NCBI RefSeq assembly: GCF_040438925.1
Contig: NZ_CP159258.1
Coordinates: 1-64,000 of the forward strand
Length of the DNA stretch: 64,000 nucleotides
Direction: 5' to 3'
DNA from: Pseudomonas sp. MYb327
Lineage (GTDB): Bacteria; Pseudomonadota; Gammaproteobacteria; Pseudomonadales; Pseudomonadaceae
Position numbers and translations under genes: made by a program. Position 1 is the stretch's first letter, and each line of letters opens with the position of its first letter. The notes below the pieces were generated by a model. The model searched no databases. It was given only the letters and a program-made list of their open reading frames with translations, and was not told where the DNA came from. Of this stretch, positions 49,083-61,856 are shown one piece after another.

Positions 49083-50296
49083 GCCTGATGAGCATCATCA
49101 AGCCTTATCCGTCGCCCATCATCACCGGGCGTGGTATCGACCTCGACTTCCCGATGCTTGCCGGCTGCCTGACCTTGCTCGGCCTCGGGCTGATCATGAT
49201 TGCCTCGGCATCGACCGAAGTGGCCGCCGTACAGTCGGGCAGTCCGCTGTATTACATGATTCGCCACCTGATCTATGTCGTGCTCGGTCTTGGCGCTTGC
49301 GTGGTCACCATGATGATCCCGATCGCGACCTGGCAACGCCTGGGCTGGCTGATGCTGATTGGTGCGTTCGGTTTGCTGGTGATGGTGATCATCCCGGGGA
49401 TCGGCCGTGAAGTGAACGGTTCGATGCGCTGGATCGGCTTCAGTTTCTTCAACGTTCAGCCGTCCGAGATCGCCAAGGTGTTCGTGGTGATCTACCTCGC
49501 CGGTTACCTGGTGCGTCGCCAGAAAGAAGTGCGTGAAAGCTGGATGGGTTTTTTCAAGCCGTTCATCGTGCTGTTGCCGATGGCGGGTCTGTTGCTGATG
49601 GAGCCGGACTTCGGTGCCACCGTTGTGATGATGGGCGCTGCGGCCGCGATGCTGTTCCTTGGCGGGGTCGGGCTGTTCCGTTTTTCCCTTATGGTGGTGC
49701 TGGCGGTGGGCGCGGTGGTGTTGTTGATCCAGATGCAGCCTTATCGAATGGCGCGTCTGACTAACTTTGCCGATCCATGGGCGGATCAGTTCGGGGCCGG
49801 CTATCAGCTGTCCCAGGCGTTGATTGCCTTCGGTCGCGGCGAATGGCTGGGCGTTGGCCTGGGCAACAGCGTGCAGAAACAGTTCTACCTGCCCGAAGCC
49901 CACACTGACTTCGTGTTCTCGGTACTGGCCGAAGAACTGGGTGCCGTAGGTTCGCTGTGCACGGTGGCTCTGTTCGTCTTCGTCTGTATCCGTGGCATGT
50001 ACATCGGTTTGTGGGCCGAGAAGGCCAAGCAATTCTTCGCTGCCTATGTCGCCTACGGTTTGTCGTTCCTGTGGATTGGTCAATTCCTGATCAACATCGG
50101 CGTGAACGTCGGTCTGCTACCGACCAAAGGCCTGACGCTGCCGTTCCTAAGCTATGGCGGCAGTTCATTGGTGATCTGCTGTGCCTGTCTCGGCTTGTTG
50201 CTGCGCATCGAGTGGGAAAGTCGAACCCATTTGGGCAGTGAAGAAATGGAATTCCATGAGAGCGACTTCGCCGAGGAGCCGACCCATGGGCGCTAA
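49079..50296 (+). CDS. ftsW: Septal peptidoglycan glycosyltransferase FtsW
   Basis: 405 residues, about ten transmembrane helices, SEDS family. The segments FFNVQPSEIAKVFVVIYLA, QPDFGA-equivalent EPDFGATVVM, and PTKGLTLPFLSYGGSS with the catalytic Asp region identify it. It polymerises septal glycan with FtsI. It overlaps murD at its start and murG at its end (11 bases). Confidence 0.96.
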   Translation: MSLMSIIKPYPSPIITGRGIDLDFPMLAGCLTLLGLGLIMIASASTEVAAVQSGSPLYYMIRHLIYVVLGLGACVVTMMIPIATWQRLGWLMLIGAFGLLVMVIIPGIGREVNGSMRWIGFSFFNVQPSEIAKVFVVIYLAGYLVRRQKEVRESWMGFFKPFIVLLPMAGLLLMEPDFGATVVMMGAAAAMLFLGGVGLFRFSLMVVLAVGAVVLLIQMQPYRMARLTNFADPWADQFGAGYQLSQALIAFGRGEWLGVGLGNSVQKQFYLPEAHTDFVFSVLAEELGAVGSLCTVALFVFVCIRGMYIGLWAEKAKQFFAAYVAYGLSFLWIGQFLINIGVNVGLLPTKGLTLPFLSYGGSSLVICCACLGLLLRIEWESRTHLGSEEMEFHESDFAEEPTHGR

Positions 50297-51348
50297 CGTC
50301 TTGATCATGGCCGGCGGCACCGGGGGCCACGTGTTCCCGGCTCTGGCCTGTGCGCGCGAATTCCAGGCTCGCGGTTACACCGTGCACTGGCTCGGCACAC
50401 CGCGCGGCATTGAAAATGATCTGGTCCCGGCGGCCGGTATCGAATTGCATCGAATCAACGCCAGCGGCCTGCGCGGCAAGGGCAAATTGTCCCTGCTCAA
50501 GGCGCCGTTCATGTTGGTTAAATCGGTCTGGCAGGCACGGGCGATCATTCGTCAGCTGCGGCCGGTTTGCGTGGTGGGCTTCGGTGGTTATGTGACCGGT
50601 CCTGGCGGCGTCGCAGCCAAACTGGCCGGCGTGCCGGTGATCGTTCACGAACAGAACGCTGTGGCCGGCACCGCCAATCGGTTGCTGGTGCCGTTCGCCG
50701 CTCGAGTCTGTGAAGCGTTCCCCGACACCTTTACCCTGTCGGGCAGCCGTCGGACCACCGGTAACCCGGTGCGCACCGAACTGTTCCTCGTGACACCGCG
50801 ACCTGCCCTGGCCGGTCGCAAGGCGCGTTTGCTGATCCTCGGCGGAAGCCTGGGCGCAGAACCGTTGAACAAGTTGCTGCCTGAAGCCCTGTCGCAAGTC
50901 GCCGTCGACTTGCGTCCGGACGTGTTTCATCAGGCCGGCAAAAACCACGATGAAGTGACTGCAGAGCGCTATCGCGCGGCTGGCGTCGAGGCGCAAGTGC
51001 AGCCTTTCATCAAAGACATGGCCCAAGCCTATGGCTGGGCTGACCTGGTGGTCTGTCGCGCAGGTGCGCTGACCATCAGTGAACTGGCCGCCGCCGGTCT
51101 GCCCTCGATGCTCGTGCCGTTGCCCCACGCGATCGACGATCACCAGACCCGCAACGCCGATTATTTGGCCCGTGAAGGCGCTGCCTTCCTGATGCCGCAA
51201 AGAACGACTGGCGCAGCGGATCTTGCCGCGCGCCTGACAGAGGTCCTGATGCAACCACAACGACTCAACGATATGGCCACTGCGGCCCGCCGCCTGGCCA
51301 AACCCGATGCCACCCGTAACGTGGTCGATACCTGTCTGGAGGTGGCCC

Positions 51349-51356
<8 letters not shown>
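50286..51356 (+). CDS. murG: Lipid II-forming N-acetylglucosaminyltransferase
   Basis: 356 residues. N-terminal GT-B glycine loop [25 protein letters not shown], the donor-binding [13 protein letters not shown] and [18 protein letters not shown] with the conserved Glu. It transfers GlcNAc to lipid I on the cytoplasmic face. Start ATG 50286 (MGANVLIM) lies within the ftsW end, and its stop overlaps murC by eight bases. Confidence 0.97.
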
Positions 51357-53762
<2,406 letters not shown>

Positions 53763-53766
53763 GACC

Positions 53767-54633
53767 ATGCAAGGCGCTCAGCTTCGTCATCAGCCACCCG
53801 CACCCGGCCGCAAGCCGGTGCCGCGGGGTGCCAGCCGAATGGTGGCCAAAGAGCCGATGTCTGCGCGCCTGCCGAAAGCCAATTTTGGTTTTCTCAAAGC
53901 CTTGTTCTGGCCAGTGCTGCTGGTTGCGCTGGGGTTCGGTACTTATGAAGGCGCGCAGCGTTTGCTGCCATACGCCGACCGGCCGATCACCAAGATCAAC
54001 GTGCAGGGCGACTTGAGTTACATCAGCCAGCAAGCGGTACAGCAGCGGATCGCCCCGTACGTGGCGTCGAGCTTCTTCACCATCGACCTGGCGAGCATGC
54101 GCACCGAGCTGGAAACGATGCCATGGATTGCCCACGCCGAAGTGCGTCGGGTGTGGCCGGATCAAGTGGTAATCCGCCTGGAAGAACAACTGCCGGTGGC
54201 CCGATGGGGCGATGAGTCGCTGTTGAATAACCAGGGTCAGGCGTTCACCCCGCGCGAGCTGGCGAACTACGAACACTTGCCTCAGCTGTTCGGCCCACAA
54301 CGGGCTCAACAGCAAGTCATGCAGCAATACCAGGTGCTGAGCCAGATGCTCAGGCCGCTGGGCTTCTCGATTGCGCGCCTGGAGTTGCGTGAACGCGGTA
54401 GCTGGTTCCTGACCACCGGCCCCGGCAGTGCGGGCCCCGGGATCGAACTGTTGCTGGGACGCGGCAACCTGGTGGAAAAGATGCGCCGCTTCATTGCCAT
54501 CTATGACAAGACGCTCAAAGAACAGATTACGAACATTGCGCGCATCGATCTGCGCTACGCCAACGGCCTTGCTGTTGGCTGGCGGGAACCTGTAGCGCCC
54601 ACGGCAGCCCAACCCGCTGTCGCGAAGAATTAA
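53767..54633 (+). CDS. ftsQ: Cell division protein FtsQ
   Basis: 288 residues. A basic, Pro-rich cytoplasmic tail (1-40) and one membrane helix (about 43-62) precede the periplasmic POTRA domain ([14 protein letters not shown]) and beta domain ([23 protein letters not shown] region). FtsQ scaffolds FtsL and FtsB. Start ATG 53767 is preceded by AGAGG overlapping the ddl stop; an upstream in-frame start inside ddlB is unlikely. Confidence 0.95.
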   Translation: MQGAQLRHQPPAPGRKPVPRGASRMVAKEPMSARLPKANFGFLKALFWPVLLVALGFGTYEGAQRLLPYADRPITKINVQGDLSYISQQAVQQRIAPYVASSFFTIDLASMRTELETMPWIAHAEVRRVWPDQVVIRLEEQLPVARWGDESLLNNQGQAFTPRELANYEHLPQLFGPQRAQQQVMQQYQVLSQMLRPLGFSIARLELRERGSWFLTTGPGSAGPGIELLLGRGNLVEKMRRFIAIYDKTLKEQITNIARIDLRYANGLAVGWREPVAPTAAQPAVAKN

Positions 54634-54648
54634 GAAGAGGCAGGACCC

Positions 54649-55908
54649 ATGGCAAACGTGCAAAGCGGCAAAATGATCGTCGGTCTCGATATCGGCACCT
54701 CCAAGGTGGTGGCGCTGGTAGGCGAGGTTGCGGACGACGGCACGCTGGAAATCGTCGGGATCGGTACCCATCCGTCCCGTGGCCTGAAGAAAGGCGTGGT
54801 GGTCAACATTGAGTCCACCGTGCAGTCGATCCAGCGCGCGATCGAAGAAGCGCAGCTGATGGCTGGCTGCCGTATCCACTCGGCGTTTGTCGGCGTGGCC
54901 GGTAACCACATCCGCAGCCTGAACTCCCACGGCATCGTGGCGATTCGTGATCGCGAAGTCAGCTCCGCCGACCTTGAGCGCGTCCTCGACGCCGCCCAGG
55001 CCGTGGCGATCCCGGCTGATCAGCGCGTGCTGCACACCCTGCCGCAGGATTATGTGATCGATAACCAGGAAGGCGTCCGCGAGCCCCTGGGCATGTCCGG
55101 CGTTCGTCTGGAAGCCAAGGTTCACGTGGTCACCTGCGCCGTCAACGCCGCACAGAACATTGAAAAATGCGTGCGTCGCTGCGGCCTGGAAATCGACGAC
55201 ATCATCCTTGAGCAACTGGCGTCCGCGTATTCGGTACTGACCGACGACGAGAAAGAGCTGGGCGTGTGCCTGGTGGACATCGGCGGCGGTACCACCGACA
55301 TCGCGATCTTCACCGAAGGCGCGATCCGTCATACCGCGGTGATCCCGATTGCCGGCGATCAGGTGACCAACGACATCGCCATGGCGTTGCGCACCCCGAC
55401 CCAGTACGCCGAAGAAATCAAGATCCGCTACGCCTGCGCCCTGGCAAAACTGGCCGGTGCCGGCGAAACCATCAAGGTGCCAAGCGTTGGCGACCGTCCA
55501 CCGCGCGAACTATCCCGTCAGGCCCTGGCCGAAGTGGTCGAGCCGCGTTACGACGAACTGTTCACGCTGATTCAGGCCGAACTGCGTCGCAGCGGCTACG
55601 AAGACCTGATCCCGGCCGGCATCGTCCTGACCGGCGGTACGGCGAAGATGGAAGGCGCCACGGAGCTGGCCGAGGAAATCTTCCACATGCCGGTGCGCCT
55701 GGGCGTTCCGCATGGTGTGAAAGGCCTGGATGATGTGGTCCGCAACCCGATTTATTCCACAGGCGTTGGCCTGTTGATGTACGGCCTGCAGAAGCAATCC
55801 GACGGCATTTCGTTCTCGGGTATCGGCAGCCGCGACAGCTACAGCAACGAAGAGCCGAAAGGCGCCTTGCTCGATCGTATCAAGAGCTGGGTCCAGGGCA
55901 ATTTTTAA
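54649..55908 (+). CDS. ftsA: Cell division protein FtsA
   Basis: 419 residues, actin-like. MIVGLDIGTSKVVALVGEV (phosphate 1), VDIGGGTTDIAIF (phosphate 2), GIVLTGGTAKMEG (adenosine) and a C-terminal amphipathic membrane-targeting helix (LLDRIKSWVQGNF). It anchors FtsZ filaments to the membrane. AGAGGCAGG precedes the ATG, 15 bases after ftsQ. Confidence 0.97.
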   Translation: MANVQSGKMIVGLDIGTSKVVALVGEVADDGTLEIVGIGTHPSRGLKKGVVVNIESTVQSIQRAIEEAQLMAGCRIHSAFVGVAGNHIRSLNSHGIVAIRDREVSSADLERVLDAAQAVAIPADQRVLHTLPQDYVIDNQEGVREPLGMSGVRLEAKVHVVTCAVNAAQNIEKCVRRCGLEIDDIILEQLASAYSVLTDDEKELGVCLVDIGGGTTDIAIFTEGAIRHTAVIPIAGDQVTNDIAMALRTPTQYAEEIKIRYACALAKLAGAGETIKVPSVGDRPPRELSRQALAEVVEPRYDELFTLIQAELRRSGYEDLIPAGIVLTGGTAKMEGATELAEEIFHMPVRLGVPHGVKGLDDVVRNPIYSTGVGLLMYGLQKQSDGISFSGIGSRDSYSNEEPKGALLDRIKSWVQGNF

Positions 55909-55986
55909 GATTTACCGCAGCACCGCTACACCGTTGTAGATACAGGCAGTAGGCGAAAAAACTAGAGAACGTAAAGGAGAGGGAAA

Positions 55987-57180
55987 ATGTTCGAACTCGT
56001 AGACAACATCCCCGCAAGCCCGGTAATCAAAGTTATCGGTGTTGGCGGTGGCGGTGGCAACGCCGTGAATCACATGGTCAAGAGCAACATTGAAGGCGTT
56101 GAATTCATCTGCGCCAACACTGATGCCCAGGCGCTCAAGAGCATTGGCGCGCGGACCATCCTCCAACTCGGTACCGGCGTGACCAAAGGTCTGGGCGCTG
56201 GCGCCAACCCTGAAGTAGGTCGTCAGGCCGCTCTCGAAGATCGTGAGCGCATTGCCGAAGTCCTGCAGGGCACCAACATGGTGTTCATCACCACTGGCAT
56301 GGGCGGTGGTACCGGTACCGGTGCTGCGCCGATCATTGCTGAAGTGGCCAAGGAAATGGGGATCCTCACCGTTGCGGTGGTGACTCGTCCGTTCCCGTTC
56401 GAAGGTCGCAAGCGCATGCAGATCGCCGATGAAGGCATCCGTCTGCTGTCCGAAAGCGTCGACTCGTTGATCACCATTCCCAACGAGAAGCTGCTGACCA
56501 TCCTCGGTAAAGACGCCAGCCTGCTGTCGGCTTTCGCCAAGGCTGACGATGTACTGGCCGGTGCCGTTCGCGGTATCTCCGACATCATCAAGCGTCCTGG
56601 CATGATCAACGTCGACTTTGCCGACGTGCGTACCGTGATGAGCGAAATGGGCATGGCGATGATGGGCACTGGCTGCGCCAGCGGTCCGAACCGTGCGCGT
56701 GAAGCCACTGAAGCGGCCATCCGCAACCCGCTGCTCGAAGACGTGAACCTGCAAGGTGCACGCGGCATCCTGGTGAACATCACCGCCGGTCCTGACCTGT
56801 CCCTGGGTGAGTACTCCGACGTGGGTAGCATCATCGAAGCCTTCGCTTCCGAGCACGCCATGGTCAAGGTCGGCACCGTTATCGACCCGGACATGCGCGA
56901 CGAGCTGCACGTGACTGTCGTTGCGACCGGTTTGGGCGCTAAAATCGAGAAGCCTGTGAAGGTCATCGACAATACCGTTCACACATCGATGGCTTCGCAG
57001 CCGCAACAACAAGCCCCTGTTCGTCAGGAAGCTCCAGCGGTGAACTACCGTGACCTGGACCGTCCGACCGTCATGCGCAACCAGGCTCAGGCCGGTGCTG
57101 CGACTGCCGCGAAGATGAATCCGCAAGATGATCTGGACTACCTGGACATCCCGGCATTCCTGCGTCGTCAGGCCGATTGA
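55987..57180 (+). CDS. ftsZ: Cell division GTPase FtsZ
   Basis: 397 residues. VGGGGGNAVNHM, the tubulin signature GGGTGTGAAP, a variable linker (about 320-380) and the conserved C-terminal peptide DYLDIPAFLRRQAD that binds FtsA and ZipA. AAAGGAGAGG upstream of the ATG is the strongest ribosome site in the cluster, in line with the high demand for FtsZ. 78 bases separate it from ftsA. Confidence 0.98.
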   Translation: MFELVDNIPASPVIKVIGVGGGGGNAVNHMVKSNIEGVEFICANTDAQALKSIGARTILQLGTGVTKGLGAGANPEVGRQAALEDRERIAEVLQGTNMVFITTGMGGGTGTGAAPIIAEVAKEMGILTVAVVTRPFPFEGRKRMQIADEGIRLLSESVDSLITIPNEKLLTILGKDASLLSAFAKADDVLAGAVRGISDIIKRPGMINVDFADVRTVMSEMGMAMMGTGCASGPNRAREATEAAIRNPLLEDVNLQGARGILVNITAGPDLSLGEYSDVGSIIEAFASEHAMVKVGTVIDPDMRDELHVTVVATGLGAKIEKPVKVIDNTVHTSMASQPQQQAPVRQEAPAVNYRDLDRPTVMRNQAQAGAATAAKMNPQDDLDYLDIPAFLRRQAD

Positions 57181-57256
57181 TGAAATGTATCAGGGCTATG
57201 AAGGTGATTGGTGTTCAGCAAAGGCGTGGTCTGCTATCATCGCCAGCCTTTGTTGA

Positions 57257-58204
<948 letters not shown>

Positions 58205-58227
58205 GTAAAAAACCTCTCTAGTTTTTT

Positions 58228-58256
58228 AAAGGCTACCTTCGGGTGGCCTTTTTTTA
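58228..58256 (+). terminator. Terminator after lpxC (end of dcw cluster)
   Basis: AAAGGCTACC-TTCG-GGTGGCCTTTTTTT: stem with a stable TTCG loop and a T run. Confidence 0.92.
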
Positions 58257-58284
58257 TGCCTGGTGAATCACAGGATCTTTTCTT

Positions 58285-59784
58285 TCAAGCCGTCACCACC
58301 CGGTTCCGCCCCCGTTCCTTGGCTTGGTACAGCGCCTTGTCCGCGTCAAACAACAGTTGTTCCAGGCTGATATCGCTCGCCGTTGTCCAGGTACTGATCC
58401 CGATGCTGACCGTCATCGGCATTTCATCGCCCTCCGCCAACGGCAGCTGTTCTACCTGCGCCCGGATATGTTCGGCAATCGTCTGCGCCCCCTTGCTGTC
58501 GGTTTCGGCGAGGATCACCGAAAATTCCTCGCCGCCATAGCGGGCCACCAGATCCGCCGGGCGGTGGACATTGGCGGTGATGACGTCGGCCAGTGAACGC
58601 AGGGCCTCGTCGCCGCCCTGATGACCATGGCGGTCATTGAAGGCTTTGAAGTGATCGGCATCGATCATCAACACCGACATTGGTTTTCCGGAACGCTGCG
58701 CACGGAACCACTCATGGCGCAGCGTCTGATCAAGCGTTCGGCGGTTGGCGACACCGGTCAAGGCGTCGGTGGCGGCCAGTTGCGACAGTTCCTGTTCGGC
58801 GTGGTGGCGCAGGCGCAGTTCACGGCAGAGCAGCCAGGTCAGCCATAGCAGGCCGATGCACAAGACGCCGGTGGCACCGCTGATCACGATTGCCGTGCGC
58901 TTCCAGGCGGCGAAAACCTCGTTGCCGGAGAGGGCGACAATAACGGTGAGCGGCAAGTTTCCAACCCGGCTGAAGGTATACAAACGACGCTGCTGGTCGA
59001 CGCTGGACACGCCATCGAAGCTGCCGCTGCCTTCGCGCAGCAAGCGCGCGACGTTTGGGCGGTCGGCAAAGCTTTTGCCCAGCGAGTTGTCTTCCAGAAA
59101 CGGTTTCTGCGCCAACAAGATGCCGTCATCGTTGATGATCGCTAGTGTGCTGCCGATGCCGATATCCAGGCTGTTGAACAGCTGGTCAAAGTAAGCCAGG
59201 CGCATCGAGGCCACCGCTACCCCAAGAAACTCACCCGTAGCCGAGGCAATGCGTCGGCTGAAACTGATTTGCCATTCGTCGCTGTAGGCGCAGTCGCAAC
59301 GCGGCTTGAACGGACGGCTGATGAACATGCCGGTGTCACGGTTTTGGGTATGGGCGAGGAAAAAATCGCGATCCGCGAAATGGCCTGATTTGGGTTCGAT
59401 CAACGACGAGTCGGCGAGCACTTCACCGTGTTTGTCGAGCAATAGAATGTCGCCCTTGTAGCGTGCCGTGGTAGAGCGGTCAAAGAGCACCAGGTGGCGG
59501 ATTTGCGCTGATACCTGCTTCAGGTCGTCCCTTTGCGCGGCGGCGATCAGGCCTTGCAGGGTCAGGTCATAGAGTTCCACCGTGCGTAGCACATCGGCGT
59601 CGATCAACTCCGCGATGGTGGTGGCGCTACGTGTGGCGGTCTGTTGGGCGTTGGCGTGTTCGCGGATGAGCAGAAAAGCCACGATGCTGAGAATCGCGAT
59701 AACCGTCAGGCAACTGCCGAGGATCACCAGGATCTCAGGCCGCCCGGCGCTGCCTGAAGGATGTGAAGTGCGGCGTACGGTCAT
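58285..59784 (-). CDS. Membrane diguanylate cyclase with periplasmic sensor (GGDEF)
   Basis: 499 residues. An N-terminal helix (about 18-40), a large periplasmic Cache-like sensor (about 45-290) and a second helix (about 300-322) precede the cytoplasmic GGDEF domain (about 335-499). The active site is YGGEEFSV, the G-G-E-E-F form that is usually active, and RPAD sits five residues before it: the RxxD inhibitory c-di-GMP site. It should make c-di-GMP in response to an extracellular ligand and favour biofilm over motility. Its ligand is unknown. Two Cys (CDC) lie in the sensor. Confidence 0.92.
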   Translation of the reverse strand: MTVRRTSHPSGSAGRPEILVILGSCLTVIAILSIVAFLLIREHANAQQTATRSATTIAELIDADVLRTVELYDLTLQGLIAAAQRDDLKQVSAQIRHLVLFDRSTTARYKGDILLLDKHGEVLADSSLIEPKSGHFADRDFFLAHTQNRDTGMFISRPFKPRCDCAYSDEWQISFSRRIASATGEFLGVAVASMRLAYFDQLFNSLDIGIGSTLAIINDDGILLAQKPFLEDNSLGKSFADRPNVARLLREGSGSFDGVSSVDQQRRLYTFSRVGNLPLTVIVALSGNEVFAAWKRTAIVISGATGVLCIGLLWLTWLLCRELRLRHHAEQELSQLAATDALTGVANRRTLDQTLRHEWFRAQRSGKPMSVLMIDADHFKAFNDRHGHQGGDEALRSLADVITANVHRPADLVARYGGEEFSVILAETDSKGAQTIAEHIRAQVEQLPLAEGDEMPMTVSIGISTWTTASDISLEQLLFDADKALYQAKERGRNRVVTA

Positions 59785-59878
59785 GGGGCTGATGTCTGCT
59801 TGGATGACGGATTAAGCGTAGCAGCCCATAAAAATGTCCCGCGCCCTGGCTAATTTCCGACTCATCAACCGCTGAGAT

Positions 59879-59962
59879 CTGTAGGAGCCGGCTCGCTGGC
59901 GATAGCCGCGCATCAATTGCGCCTGATTCACCGCTATCGCCAGCAAGCCGGCTCCTACAGGT
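59879..59962. repeat. REPIN (CTGTAGGAGCCGGC class)
   Basis: CTGTAGGAGCCGGCTCGCTGGCGATAG at the left and its inverted copy at the right form an almost perfect inverted pair. It lies between the porin gene end and the start of the cyclase gene. Confidence 0.9.
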
Positions 59963-59973
59963 GCGACAGCCGT

Positions 59974-61293
59974 TCAGAACACGTTGATCGGGTAGTCGAC
60001 GATCACCCGGTACTCATCGGTGTCCTGGTCCAGTGCGCCATAGCCGTTGCCGCCACGGTTGGTCGCCCATTGCAGGCGCAGCGCGAGGTTCTTGGCCTGG
60101 CCGCTCTGGATCACGTACTTGAGGTCAATGTCGCGCTCCCAGTGCCTGGCGTTTTTTCCGTCAGCGCTGTACCACGCGGCATAACCGGGGCTGTCCGGAT
60201 CGACTTTGGTCAAGTCCAGTTCACCGCGGGAGTAAGACAGCACTGAGGTCAGGCCCGGCAGGCCGAGTCCGGTAAAGTCATAGGCGTACTTGAACTTCCA
60301 GGAACGTTCATTCGGGCCGTTGAAGTCCGAATATTGCTGGGAGTTGTCGAGGAAAATGCTGTCGCCCTGGCTGATGTAGTCGAACGGCGTGTTGCCGTTG
60401 ACCCGCTGGTAGGCGGCAGTGACGCTGTGATTGCCGACGCCGACGGTGAAATGCAGGCTGTAGGTGTTGTTGTCGATGTGGCCGAGCAGCGCATCGCCGG
60501 TGTCCTGCGTGTGATAGAAGTGCACGCCCGGATTAAGGCTGACCAGGTCGTTCAACGCATAGGTGTAATCCAGGTCGTAGTAGTACTGGTTCCAGATGTC
60601 CTTGAGTTCGGCGGCGTACAGGCTGCTGGTCAGGCCCGGCAGAGCGCTCCAGGCCATGCCGGCCCAGTTCAGGTGCCGGCTGTCCTCGCCGTCTCGCAAG
60701 GTGCCGTAGGACGTGCTGATGCGCGTATGGCCGCTCTGGTTGTACGGCTTGGTGAAACTGGCCTGGCCGCCTTCGATGAGTACGCCGTCGAAGCTGTGGT
60801 TGGTCAGGCTGACCCCGCGAAAGGTCTGGGGCAGCATGCGGGTTTCGCCACCGGCAATGACCGGGTTGGCGAGAAACAAGTCGCCGGCCTTCAGCTCGGT
60901 ATCGAAGGCACGTATTTTCAATGTCCCGCCTGCGGTCGAGAACGAGCCCGGCGCTTTGCCGTTGCCATCGCTGACCGGCAGGATGCTTGAGTTATCCGTC
61001 CCGCCACCGCCATCGAGCTTGAGGCCGAGCATGGCATGGGCATCGACGCCGAACCCGACGGTCCCTTCGGTGTATCCCGATTCGAAGATGCCGAGAAAAC
61101 CTTGGCCCCATTCAATGTTGTCGTCCGCCTGCTGCAAGCGATTGCGGTTCATGTAGTAGTTACGGGCGTTGAGATCGAGGCTGGAACCTTGGATGAATCC
61201 CGTGGCGGTCGAATCATCGGCGGCGTGAGCACTGGCGGCCATCGTTGCAGCGATTGCAACGAACATCGGGTTGAAGCGGTTTGGAAAACGCAC
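59974..61293 (-). CDS. OprD-family outer-membrane porin
   Basis: 439 residues. A signal peptide (cleaved after AHA near residue 24) is followed by an 18-stranded barrel of the OprD type: [39 protein letters not shown], and a C-terminal YPINVF ending in Phe, the BAM recognition signal. OprD porins admit specific amino acids, dipeptides or aromatic acids; which one is not readable. I choose GTG 61293 with AAGGAG upstream; a GTG at 61329 would add 12 unlikely residues. Single gene upstream of a REPIN. Confidence 0.92.
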   Translation of the reverse strand: MRFPNRFNPMFVAIAATMAASAHAADDSTATGFIQGSSLDLNARNYYMNRNRLQQADDNIEWGQGFLGIFESGYTEGTVGFGVDAHAMLGLKLDGGGGTDNSSILPVSDGNGKAPGSFSTAGGTLKIRAFDTELKAGDLFLANPVIAGGETRMLPQTFRGVSLTNHSFDGVLIEGGQASFTKPYNQSGHTRISTSYGTLRDGEDSRHLNWAGMAWSALPGLTSSLYAAELKDIWNQYYYDLDYTYALNDLVSLNPGVHFYHTQDTGDALLGHIDNNTYSLHFTVGVGNHSVTAAYQRVNGNTPFDYISQGDSIFLDNSQQYSDFNGPNERSWKFKYAYDFTGLGLPGLTSVLSYSRGELDLTKVDPDSPGYAAWYSADGKNARHWERDIDLKYVIQSGQAKNLALRLQWATNRGGNGYGALDQDTDEYRVIVDYPINVF

Positions 61294-61388
61294 GGGCGGT
61301 AAAGCTCCTTGGTCAACGGATAACGTCACTGTTTTTGAAGTTAGAGAAGTTGTTTAACGAGAGGGTGAAGCGGACGTTTTTAAATCAA

Positions 61389-61420
61389 AACGAAAAAAAG
61401 CCGCTGATAGCAGCGGCTTT
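61389..61420 (-). terminator. Terminator of the small exported-protein gene
   Basis: AAGCCGCTG-CTAT-CAGCGGCTT read on the minus strand, followed by seven T. It lies about 70 bases after the stop of the small gene and ahead of the porin promoter. Confidence 0.88.
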
Positions 61421-61487
61421 GAAGACAACTTTTCAAAGGGAAGAGCCGATGAAAAGCGTCGAGGGAAAGTGGAGCGATGCGCAGAAC

Positions 61488-61712
61488 TCAGCTGTCTTTC
61501 GAGGCTTGGGATTGGGCCTGAATGCTCGACGCTTGCGGGGCTTGGGTGGCTTCCTGAGCTTTGGCCGTCATCTCGATCTGGTGCTCTTCGTACGCCGCGG
61601 CGCGTGCGTTGTTTTGTGCGACAAAGGCTTGCGACTCTTCAGCCATGGCGAATGAAGACACGAACAAAGAGGACAAAACGAAAGCGCTGGCAATACCCAT
61701 ACTGTTGGACAT
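61488..61712 (-). CDS. Small secreted hypothetical protein
   Basis: 74 residues, not recognised. A Sec signal peptide (about 1-24, SAFVLSSLFVSSFAMA, cleavage after AMA) leaves a mature part of about 50 residues rich in Ala, Gln and Glu (AQEATQAPQASSIQAQSQA), probably helical or disordered. Start ATG 61712 has AGAAGG; the frame is open further upstream but without support. It has its own terminator. A periplasmic stress or metal-related role is conceivable from its place next to a two-component system, but that is only position. Confidence 0.7.
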   Translation of the reverse strand: MSNSMGIASAFVLSSLFVSSFAMAEESQAFVAQNNARAAAYEEHQIEMTAKAQEATQAPQASSIQAQSQASKDS

Positions 61713-61802
61713 CTTTAAAACCTTCTTGCTTGGCAAGTGCTGTTTGGTGCGGGCAAAGATAAGGATCTTGGGCGATGGGAAAAAGAGCGGATTCATGAAA
61801 GG

Positions 61803-61825
61803 ACTGTTGCGCAAAAAGCAACAGT
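61803..61825 (-). terminator. Hairpin after the sensor kinase gene
   Basis: ACTGTTGC and GCAACAGT form a perfect 8-bp stem around a seven-base loop, about 30 bases beyond the kinase stop. No T run follows on the minus strand, so termination is uncertain. Confidence 0.4.
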
Positions 61826-61856
61826 AAGGCGCTGGGGGGCTTTTGTGGTGTGTGGG

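Noticed and set aside
57208..57240. lpxC promoter as a full -35/-10 pair
   Set aside because: TATCAT is acceptable as a -10, but the nearest TTG hexamer (57208) is 21 bases away; not listed as a separate site.
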